The translations under genes and the position numbers were made by a program. The notes beneath the pieces were generated by a model that made no database searches, was not told where the DNA came from, and saw nothing but the letters and a program-made list of their open reading frames with translations. From the NCBI GenBank assembly GCA_017618935.1, contig JAFZTG010000169.1:1-18876 (forward strand): DNA of 18,876 bases. Direction: 5' to 3'. This DNA is from Bacteroidales bacterium. Its GTDB lineage: Bacteria > Bacteroidota > Bacteroidia > Bacteroidales > UBA1715. Below, piece after piece: positions 1 through 7,829 of this stretch. Position 1 is the first letter of the stretch. Each line of letters opens with the position of its first letter.

Positions 1-27
1 ATAAGATTATCGTAGAAAAACTATAAG

Positions 28-35
28 TATATTTG
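28..35 (+). promoter_or_regulatory. Bacteroidetes-type -7 promoter box for the RHS operon
   Basis: The sequence TATATTTG matches the Bacteroidetes -7 consensus TAnnTTTG, and is followed by CAAC as at both tRNA promoters in this window. It lies 26 bases before the first ATG of the operon, which gives a short leader. A clear TTG -33 element is not visible in the few bases upstream, so the call rests on the -7 box alone. It would drive the sorting-domain gene, the RHS gene and the candidate immunity gene together. Confidence 0.5.
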
Positions 36-61
36 CAACGCTATGTTAAAATATCATAGAT

Positions 62-517
62 ATGACTATCTTACCTTATAAACTAAAAACATTGTTATTA
101 GTCTTGCTCTCAACAATTTGTGTGGAAACATCAATGGCACAAATTTCTTTTAGTTACGATGCAAATGGAAACAGAACTGCCAAAGAGATTGTATTAAGTT
201 CAATGAAAAATGAAGATTTTTCTGATTCAGAAAATGTAGATAAAGATTTTTCTATTTTCGATGATAAAATCGGAGATATGCAAATAAAAATATACCCGAA
301 TCCAACAAAAGGGTTTCTACGTGTTGACATACAAAATAGAGACTCTGACATATCTGGTCACATAGAAATATTGAGTAATATTGGAAAAACTATCTATAAA
401 ACATCAAATATATCATTGAACAATCAAATTAATTTGTCAAATCAGCCACATGGCGTGTACGTGATGCGAATCAATCTGAACGGATATGTCAGTGTTTGGA
501 AAATAATTAAAGAATAG
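62..517 (+). CDS. Small secreted protein: one YD motif plus T9SS type A sorting domain
   Basis: This 151-residue protein starts with a signal peptide (hydrophobic residues about 10-20, likely cleavage after SMA at 26). Immediately after cleavage comes SYDANGNRT (31-39), which is the consensus of a single RHS/YD repeat. A short acidic linker follows, and the C-terminal 75 residues form a Por-secretion (T9SS type A) sorting domain: YPNP at 78-81, a central GKTIY segment, an INLSNQPHGVYVMRI segment, and a final KIIKE. Known T9SS cargo keep this domain at the extreme C-terminus for export across the outer membrane and surface attachment. Here the passenger is essentially one YD strand. The gene is 18 bases upstream of the RHS gene and shares its promoter. 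I infer that it partners the RHS protein, which has no sorting domain of its own. It could instead be a decayed remnant of a larger RHS cargo. Confidence 0.85.
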   Translation: MTILPYKLKTLLLVLLSTICVETSMAQISFSYDANGNRTAKEIVLSSMKNEDFSDSENVDKDFSIFDDKIGDMQIKIYPNPTKGFLRVDIQNRDSDISGHIEILSNIGKTIYKTSNISLNNQINLSNQPHGVYVMRINLNGYVSVWKIIKE

Positions 518-535
518 CACAAGTCATAACAGAAT

Positions 536-3500
536 ATGAAAATAGTAAAATTTGCTACGATAATTGTTTTATCATTGTACTGGAGCGTTGTTTATTCTCA
601 ATATGAAGTTGGTGAATTTGGGGGAGTTTTCAATGTTAACGAAACGGGAGCAGCGACATATACCCTACCATTTGACTTGCCAGAAGGCATAAACGGAATG
701 AAACCATCTTTAGGTTTAATATATAATAGTCAAAGTGGGAACGGAGTCGTGGGAATGGGAACTACTATTTCTGGATTGTCGTTGATTTATAGGATACAGA
801 AAGACATTTTTCACGATGGAACCGCAAAAGGAATTTCATATTCAACATCGGATGCGTATGCCAAGGACGGGGTTCGGTTGTTGCTGAAATCGGGAACGGA
901 AGGTTCTAACGGAGCGATATACAATGCCGAAGGGTTGCCGTACGATGATATAACACTCAAAGGAAGCGGTTCTTCTCAGTATTTTATTGCAAATCTTCCC
1001 GATGGTAGCAAAGCGTATTACGGAACAAAAACGACTTTCCCAGTGACCTCGGATACGAGTAGCCTATGGTATTTGGATAAAATTGTTGATATATATGGCA
1101 ATACTATTACATATAACTATTCAATAATAGGGAATGTTGTATATTTATCAAAAGTTGTATACGGAACAAATGAAAATACGGAAACCAACTTTTCGGCATC
1201 CGTTGTCTTTAATTATGAAAATCGTTCCGATACAATAAAATCAATACATAGAGCATATAAATGTAACATGTCGCGCAGGTTGAAGAGTGTTGTTGTGAAA
1301 AAAACACAAAATTCAAGTACAACAATATGGTACACCTATAGTTTAACCTACCAAAACACCGATGGTTTTTCACGTTTGAAAACAATTACAAAAACTTCCG
1401 GAACCACACAATTGCCACCAGTGACGTTTACGTGGAACAATTTGTTAAATGGATTGTCTCTTGCAAGCCCTGTTCCGAATATAACACAAAATGTGAATAT
1501 GTCCGATAGTGACGAAAATTACCAATATTTCTTATCATGTGATATAACGGGAGATGGGAAATCTAATTTAGTATCAATAACTCAAACAGACAATGGAATT
1601 ACGATAGATGTCTTTGACTATAAAAAATCTTCTGATATAGTCTCTTTTGAGAAGATAGGGAGATATAATATTTCTAGGCCAGACTTGTATCGAACCCTTA
1701 GAGGGAGTACACAAACACATGTCAGAAATACCCAAACAGGTTCTTTTGCAGGAAATTATTTTGGTGATTATAATGGTGACGGAATAAACGAACTTATTAT
1801 CCCTTATTTTGAAAGTACGCAACAGTTTGGATGTATGTTTTATCCTCGGTTGAAGGGGAATGATCAAAATGTTTCTGTTTCTCTTTCTTCAAAAAATCCA
1901 CCTTTACATACTATTGGAGATTTTTATAATTGTGGAAAATCACAAATTCTGTTTGTTGATAAATATCAAAAAACAGCAAATACATATACATTGGGAATGT
2001 TATTCCAGAAAGATAATGGCGTTAATTCTAATTTTCAGATCGACATAACGTTGTCATCTCCCCCATTAAGTGTGTTTGCTATGGATTGTAACACAAATGG
2101 ATTAGAAGATTTACTTGTCGTATGTAAAAACGGGTATGTTATTTTTTGGAATCAAGGTGTTCCTGAGGGGATCTGTCCTTTTTCAAGCAATAAAACATCT
2201 TCTTACTCCAATCTCTCTTATTCACGGATTCTACAACAAGGGGACTTTAATGGAGATGGCTTAATTGATTTTATCTCTAATTCAGATAATGACCCTGATG
2301 TAAATAAAAACGACATTTCTGGTTGGTACTTTTTCCTAAACAATGGGGATGGTACTTTTACAAAAACATTGGCATGTACGTTAAATGATTGCTTCTCACA
2401 GTCATACACGGAGCGGGACAACAACAAATATAATTGTCTTGTTTGGGATTTTAACAACGATGGCAAACAAGATGTGGTAATTACCAAGGCTGATTATAAA
2501 CTGAAAAAGCAAAGAATATTATTCAAATTAACGGTATGGGGCGAATTTCGGAATACATGCACGTATTGGTTAAAATCAACAGGAACATCATTGGTTACTG
2601 AGAGAAAAACTACGTCATCCAATGCAAACGATGCCTTATGTGGGCATTATACTGTTGGCGATTTTGATGGAGATGGTTATATAGAACTTGTTAACTATGG
2701 CTATAATTGCTACACTGGAAACTCAACACAATGTTGGCATGTTTATGACAATACGAGTCTTTCTGTAGCGTCAAATAAAATTAACAAAATATCTACTCCA
2801 AACTATGGAATTGAGACAAATATTACCTATACAACTTTGGCAGATAACACAACATACACCCAAGGAACTGATAGCAAATTTCCCCTTGTTGATATGACAT
2901 TACCGATTCACATAGTGAAAAAAACTATGCAAAATGTTGGTGGATGGTCATATAACAAAGATTATTCTTATACAGGTTTACGTGTACATGTGCGTGGTCG
3001 CGGTTTATTAGGTTTCAAATCAATCTCCGTTTATGACGAAAATACGGACGAGCTTTTGACGACAACCATAACATCGTTGGACTCCATATTCTATATTCCG
3101 AAAGAAATCGTAACAAACTCGCTGAGGCTTGGAATTGAAAGCTGTTCTAAAACAACCCTAACGATAAAACAACGCAATACAAAGAATTATTATTCTTCAC
3201 CATCGCTTGTAGAATCGACTGATATGTATGGAAACAAGACGACAACAAGATACAATTACAATACAAATCAGGGTTATTTGACATTGCAACGCATAGATTA
3301 CGGGACGAATGGCAATATGTATAAGCAGACGGAATATAACTCATTTAAAAAAGTTGGAGGTATTTATAAGCCACAAATTGTTGTTTATACACAAAAACAT
3401 GCGGATGACGCCTCGCCGTTCATTAAGAAAACACTATATGTGTATGATACAAATGGTTCCGTGGTAAAAAAGACAGAATACTCTAACACTGTTCCGAATT

Positions 3501-6500
3501 ATCATTCCTACACTTATGACAGTTTCGGCAATGTAACAAGTCATAGTTTATGGGCTTCTGAAATTGACACTATTACAACAACATACACCTATGATGCCAC
3601 GCATCGATTTATATTCGAGGGGAAAACAAATACAAGTGCTATAGCAACGAAATACACCTACAATGCACTTGATTTGCCACTAAAAGTGGAGAAAACACTT
3701 GACGGTACAACAATAGAAAACGTACAATACTCATACGATATTCTTGGTAGAGTGACACAGGTAAACACATCTCCAGAAAGCACAACAACAACCTATACGT
3801 ATGGTTGGGGAAATTCGGAGAAAAAAAGATATTATATACGGACTGAACGCACGGCACGTCCGTATGTGACAACGTGGTACGACAATGCAGGACGTGTAGT
3901 TTTGACTGAGACTTTAGGAGAAGATAGCATAAATATTATACAAGAACAGTCTTTTAATAGAAATGGGAGTATTAGTACGGAAGTTTCAACGATTGGAGAT
4001 ATTTCCACGAACATACTATATGTGTATGATGGTTTTGACAGGCTGGTAATGTTGAACACCAATACAGGGACAAATAAGCTGTACTCTTATGAAAATTTTA
4101 AAATCACTGAAAATTTTCTTGGTCATAAAACGGTGAAAACGTACGATGAATGGGGAAATGTAAAAACAATAACAGACAACGAAGGTGCTTCTATACAATA
4201 TACCTACAATTCCAATGGAAATGTGCGAAAAATTGATGCTGATGATGCCATATTCCAGATAACATATAATGCAAAAGGGCAACAAACATCGCTGAACGAT
4301 CCCGATGCTGGACAAACATTTTATACGTATGATGCATTAGGGCGAATTATCAAACAAGTTGACTCAAAGGGAACGGAAACTACAAACACCTATAATAAAG
4401 CTGGATTGCTGACCAAAACAGTATGTGACGGTAGAATAACCTCATATTCCTATGATAACCGCCAACGATTAACACAAGAAACAACGGGAGAACAATCTAT
4501 TACCTACCAATATAATTCCAAAAATCAATTATTTAAGAAAACAATTATAATAGGCACAAAAAGTTTTGCATTTCGTTACTATTATAATACATCAAATCAA
4601 ATGTATTTGATGTACTATCCCGACAATACAATTGAGCGCTATTACTACGATGTTTTTGGCAACATGAACCGTGTAACATTCAACGGACAAAATGTGTGGG
4701 AACTATTATCAAATACTGGAATTATTAGACAAACAAGGTCGCTTGATTCATTGTCTCTTTTTGAATTTAGATATACGGATGGCTACCTCAGTTCCACAAA
4801 CGTACGAAAGGACGGGACAACATTACATGGCCTTTTCTATAGTTTCGATAAGAAGAGAAACCTGTTACTTCACCGAACCAATATGCTTGCAAGTGGTGGT
4901 GCAGAAGATTTTACGTATGATTCTCGGGACAGATTGGTGGAGACATTTACCACATATAACACACAGTCACAATATATACAATATGCTTCCAACGGAAACA
5001 TAATGGAGAAAACAGGCATTGGTTCGTACTCATACGACTCCGACCGACCCCACGCTGTCAACTGGGTGGATAACATTGGCGGCTTGGTTTCGGAAGTTCC
5101 ACAATATGTGACCTACACGCCGTTCAACAAGGTGGCGACCGTGAACCAAGGTGCCTACAACCTTGCCATAACATACGGTCCCGACCGCCAGCGGTGTAAA
5201 ACGGCACTGAGCAGGAACGACACGTTGCTGTACACTCGCTACTACGCCGACAACTACGAGGAAGTACACGCAGGCGACAGCGTTTACCGCTACTATTATG
5301 TTTACACTCCAGATGGTTTATCGGCTGTTGCTGAAAAAAAGAACAGTACAATGAATATATATTCTTCCGAAACAGACTATTTAGGAAGCATAGTTGCATT
5401 GTACACTCAAAAAGGACAAACCGTATTCCGTGCCGAGTACGACGCGTGGGGTAGGCAGAATGTTGTTACCGACAACCTTGCCCACTTCCAACGTGGCTAC
5501 TGCGGCCACGAGCATTGGCATGAATTTGACCTCATTGATATGAACGGTCGAATGTACGACCCCGTAATCTCGCGATTCCTTTCTCCCGATCCGTTTGTGC
5601 AGGCCCCAGAGGATTTGCAGAATTACAACCGATATAGTTATTGTTTGAATAATCCGCTGAAATATACTGATCCGAGTGGAGAGTCAATCGCTGCAGCAAC
5701 TGCAATTACTGTCAGTGCAATTATGGGGGGATTTACAGGATATTCTATTGGTCACGCTAAAGGAGCTTGTGGATGGGAAATGGCAGGCTACATTGCGGGT
5801 GGAATGGCAATTGGTGGAGTATCTGGTTGGGCGGCCTCAGCTATTAGTGCGGCAGGAGGTGCCGCTTGTTGGGCAGGTTGTGGTGCAGGTGCCATTAGTG
5901 GTGCAGGTTTTTCTTATATGGCAGGAGGAAAACTTGAAGATATTTGTAAAAGTACCGCCTTTGGTGCTTTATCTGGTTTCGCTGGAGGTTGGGTCGGTTC
6001 TGCATTCGGAGGTGGATTAGGAGCTTTTGCGGGCGGAGTTACTTCTAATCTTGTAAATCAAACTTTATATACGGGTTTTGACGACATTAATTGGAAAAGT
6101 GTTTTGTTAAGTGGACTAACATCTTCTGGCATCTATTATGGTATGTCATGGGCATCTTGGAGACTATCAGGACGGATGTTTGGACCATGTCAAATTAAAT
6201 ATGGGGCATATTGTAAATTGAATGCCCAATATCAAAGATCTCGTTGCTGGCATAAAGAATATGGTGGCTATTTAATGAAAGATGGCTCTTACATTCCAGA
6301 AAGGAAAAGTCAATTCTCTAAATATCACGTAAATTTTGATGGCGAAAACACATTATCGTTAGGTCAAAAATCACAAGTTTTGGCTTTAGTCCACACACAT
6401 TGGGACACGAATAGTAAAACATATTACTATCAAGGGAATACCATTACAAAAGATAAATATGATGTTTATTCTTCATGGGGATATGAATGTATTAAAAAAG

Positions 6501-6664
6501 AAACCTATTTGGATTTTTCTCCAGAAGATAGACTAATGCATGGCAATTTGTTTTTAATTAACAGAACACATTCCGGGCTACATACCAATATTGGAGGACA
6601 AACAATAACAGAAACATATTTTCAAGATGCTTTTCTTAGATATTTCTTATATTGTAATTTTTAA
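536..6664 (+). CDS. Secreted SpvB/FG-GAP/RHS polymorphic toxin with JAMM-like C-terminal tip
   Basis: The 2042-residue protein begins with a signal peptide (1-21, cleavage near VYS/Q). Domains in order: SpvB-like region (about 25-300, with the typical GAATYTLPFDLPEG start); five FG-GAP/VCBS calcium-type loops of DxxGDGxxE/D form at D336, D411, D570, D638 and D709; a TcdB-middle-like stretch (about 755-890, with RGRGLLGFKSI); many YD repeats (about 890-1590); and the RHS-associated core (about 1610-1716) ending NPLKYTDPSGE. This resembles the cage of TcB/TcC toxins. After the core come about 160 residues rich in Gly/Ala and hydrophobic residues, then a tip of about 150 residues. The tip contains EYGGYL (E1908), VHTHW (H1953, H1955) and FSPED (S1995, D1998), a possible JAMM/JAB zinc-peptidase pattern. 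The protein lacks a T9SS tail. The candidate immunity gene follows 12 bases downstream. The RHS call is firm; the tip activity is inference. Confidence 0.95.
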   Translation: MKIVKFATIIVLSLYWSVVYSQYEVGEFGGVFNVNETGAATYTLPFDLPEGINGMKPSLGLIYNSQSGNGVVGMGTTISGLSLIYRIQKDIFHDGTAKGISYSTSDAYAKDGVRLLLKSGTEGSNGAIYNAEGLPYDDITLKGSGSSQYFIANLPDGSKAYYGTKTTFPVTSDTSSLWYLDKIVDIYGNTITYNYSIIGNVVYLSKVVYGTNENTETNFSASVVFNYENRSDTIKSIHRAYKCNMSRRLKSVVVKKTQNSSTTIWYTYSLTYQNTDGFSRLKTITKTSGTTQLPPVTFTWNNLLNGLSLASPVPNITQNVNMSDSDENYQYFLSCDITGDGKSNLVSITQTDNGITIDVFDYKKSSDIVSFEKIGRYNISRPDLYRTLRGSTQTHVRNTQTGSFAGNYFGDYNGDGINELIIPYFESTQQFGCMFYPRLKGNDQNVSVSLSSKNPPLHTIGDFYNCGKSQILFVDKYQKTANTYTLGMLFQKDNGVNSNFQIDITLSSPPLSVFAMDCNTNGLEDLLVVCKNGYVIFWNQGVPEGICPFSSNKTSSYSNLSYSRILQQGDFNGDGLIDFISNSDNDPDVNKNDISGWYFFLNNGDGTFTKTLACTLNDCFSQSYTERDNNKYNCLVWDFNNDGKQDVVITKADYKLKKQRILFKLTVWGEFRNTCTYWLKSTGTSLVTERKTTSSNANDALCGHYTVGDFDGDGYIELVNYGYNCYTGNSTQCWHVYDNTSLSVASNKINKISTPNYGIETNITYTTLADNTTYTQGTDSKFPLVDMTLPIHIVKKTMQNVGGWSYNKDYSYTGLRVHVRGRGLLGFKSISVYDENTDELLTTTITSLDSIFYIPKEIVTNSLRLGIESCSKTTLTIKQRNTKNYYSSPSLVESTDMYGNKTTTRYNYNTNQGYLTLQRIDYGTNGNMYKQTEYNSFKKVGGIYKPQIVVYTQKHADDASPFIKKTLYVYDTNGSVVKKTEYSNTVPNYHSYTYDSFGNVTSHSLWASEIDTITTTYTYDATHRFIFEGKTNTSAIATKYTYNALDLPLKVEKTLDGTTIENVQYSYDILGRVTQVNTSPESTTTTYTYGWGNSEKKRYYIRTERTARPYVTTWYDNAGRVVLTETLGEDSINIIQEQSFNRNGSISTEVSTIGDISTNILYVYDGFDRLVMLNTNTGTNKLYSYENFKITENFLGHKTVKTYDEWGNVKTITDNEGASIQYTYNSNGNVRKIDADDAIFQITYNAKGQQTSLNDPDAGQTFYTYDALGRIIKQVDSKGTETTNTYNKAGLLTKTVCDGRITSYSYDNRQRLTQETTGEQSITYQYNSKNQLFKKTIIIGTKSFAFRYYYNTSNQMYLMYYPDNTIERYYYDVFGNMNRVTFNGQNVWELLSNTGIIRQTRSLDSLSLFEFRYTDGYLSSTNVRKDGTTLHGLFYSFDKKRNLLLHRTNMLASGGAEDFTYDSRDRLVETFTTYNTQSQYIQYASNGNIMEKTGIGSYSYDSDRPHAVNWVDNIGGLVSEVPQYVTYTPFNKVATVNQGAYNLAITYGPDRQRCKTALSRNDTLLYTRYYADNYEEVHAGDSVYRYYYVYTPDGLSAVAEKKNSTMNIYSSETDYLGSIVALYTQKGQTVFRAEYDAWGRQNVVTDNLAHFQRGYCGHEHWHEFDLIDMNGRMYDPVISRFLSPDPFVQAPEDLQNYNRYSYCLNNPLKYTDPSGESIAAATAITVSAIMGGFTGYSIGHAKGACGWEMAGYIAGGMAIGGVSGWAASAISAAGGAACWAGCGAGAISGAGFSYMAGGKLEDICKSTAFGALSGFAGGWVGSAFGGGLGAFAGGVTSNLVNQTLYTGFDDINWKSVLLSGLTSSGIYYGMSWASWRLSGRMFGPCQIKYGAYCKLNAQYQRSRCWHKEYGGYLMKDGSYIPERKSQFSKYHVNFDGENTLSLGQKSQVLALVHTHWDTNSKTYYYQGNTITKDKYDVYSSWGYECIKKETYLDFSPEDRLMHGNLFLINRTHSGLHTNIGGQTITETYFQDAFLRYFLYCNF

Positions 6665-6676
6665 AGCCTTTTAACA

Positions 6677-7150
6677 ATGAGACAAATAAATATTCTACTT
6701 TTATTTTTAATATATTTTAACTTAGGTTATTCTCAAGAGAATAGGACAATTTATACTCAAAATAATACGCTTTCACCCATGGATACAATTAATCTCAATG
6801 TTACTATTGATGATTTAATAATAACTACAAATTGCCTACAAGAAAAAGATAGCAATTTGATTTATATATTAGACGGATTTATATTAACAGATAAAAATTT
6901 CCATGAAATAGGTAAAATAGGGACTTCGTGTAAGATAAAAAGTTATGAAACTCATGTGAATTTGAAAAGTAGATTTGTTTATTTAATAAATGGAGAAAGA
7001 GTTAAATATACAAAACGAAGAAGAGAATTAGAATTAATAAATGATAAATCCGTTTGTAAATTTAAAGCTTATACTCCTAATGAAGCACTTGAAGCATTTA
7101 ACATTCAAACCAAACATGGTTTAATAGAAATTGAAGAATGTAAAGAATGA
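6677..7150 (+). CDS. Small secreted protein, candidate immunity protein of the RHS toxin
   Basis: I recognise no family in this 157-residue protein. It opens with a hydrophobic signal peptide (MRQINILLLFLIYFNLGYSQ) and a likely type I cleavage before the Gln; there is no lipobox Cys, so it should be periplasmic or exported. The mature part is mixed and polar, predicted largely beta by eye, with four Cys (in NCLQE, TSCKI, SVCKF and EECKE) that could form disulfides. It begins 12 bases after the RHS stop codon. It is strongly AT-rich, like the toxin tip and unlike the RHS core. In polymorphic toxin loci the gene directly behind the toxin tip usually encodes the cognate immunity protein; that position is the only evidence for the role. 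It could equally be a second effector or an accessory factor. Confidence 0.75.
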   Translation: MRQINILLLFLIYFNLGYSQENRTIYTQNNTLSPMDTINLNVTIDDLIITTNCLQEKDSNLIYILDGFILTDKNFHEIGKIGTSCKIKSYETHVNLKSRFVYLINGERVKYTKRRRELELINDKSVCKFKAYTPNEALEAFNIQTKHGLIEIEECKE

Positions 7151-7189
7151 GCACTATGCTTTCCGAACCTGCACAATTCGATAAACCAG

Positions 7190-7757
7190 ATGTATATTGT
7201 ATATTATGTGCTACCCCGATAACACAAGCGAACTATATTACTACGCTCCCGACCGCCAGCGGTGCAAGACGGCACTGAGCCGAAACGACACCCTGCTCTA
7301 CACCCGCTACTATGCTGACAATTACGAGGAAGTACACGCAGGCGACACCGTTTACCGTTACTACTATGTTTACACTCCCGATGGGCTTTCGATGGTTGCT
7401 GAGAGGATAGGCAACACTATGAACCTGAAACTATATTCCGTTGAAACCGATTACTTGGGAAGTATAGTGGCGATGTATAACTATAAAGGGCAAACCGAAT
7501 TCCGTGCCGAGTACGATGCGTGGGGAAGGCAACATGTTGTTACCGACAACCTTGCCCATTTCCAGCGGGGCTACTGTGGCCATGAGCATTGGCACGAGTT
7601 CGACCTCATTGATATGAATGGTCGAATGTACGACCCCGTTATCGCCCGATTCCTCAGCCCCGACCCATTTGTGCAGGCGCCAGAAGATTTGCAGAATTAC
7701 AACCGATACAGTTATTGTTTTATTATAACGCTTGTCGCTTTATCATCCCATTTTTAA
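7190..7757 (+). pseudogene. Orphan RHS-core fragment (truncated, no toxin tip)
   Basis: This open frame has no credible start or signal peptide; the first in-frame ATG is at 7206. It is closely similar to two separated parts of the RHS gene upstream. Bases 7207-7245 align without gaps to 4611-4649. Bases from 7246 onward align to 5178 onward, so 528 bases (176 codons) are missing, in frame. The tetramer TACG sits at both break points. The core motifs YDAWGR, GHEHWHEFDLIDMNGRMYDP and FLSPDPF are intact. Similarity stops at NRYSYC, before the NPLKYTDPSGE end of the core, and twelve unrelated residues follow. Most base differences from the upstream copy are synonymous, so this is a diverged relative rather than a fresh duplicate. 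The match to the upstream segment at 7190-7206 appears frameshifted. Orphan RHS cassettes of this kind are remnants of, or donors for, tip exchange. Confidence 0.85.
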
Positions 7758-7782
7758 TTCTTAATTCATAATTTTTAATTCA
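7753..7782. repeat. TTAATTC-type low-complexity repeat at the end of the orphan RHS fragment
   Basis: Three TTAATTC units occur within 30 bases, two adjacent and one after CATAATTT, directly at the stop codon of the orphan RHS fragment. Simple AATT-rich repeats like this are common at intergenic junctions in Bacteroidetes; a related one lies at 18410-18441. It may mark the boundary of the accessory region. The remaining bases up to 7829 show no promoter box that I can support. Confidence 0.4.
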
Positions 7783-7829
7783 ACCACTTTTCTCACGACT
7801 TATTTCAAAACAACTTCTTAAAATCCAAT

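Noticed and set aside
5676..6020. 114-residue plus-strand frame overlapping the RHS gene
   Set aside because: An alternative frame of the Gly/Ala-rich segment; its low-complexity Val/Leu composition follows from GGN/GCN codons read out of phase.
7753..7829. Possible insertion-sequence end at the orphan RHS boundary
   Set aside because: Only simple TTAATTC repeats are present; no terminal inverted repeats, target duplication or transposase could be seen.
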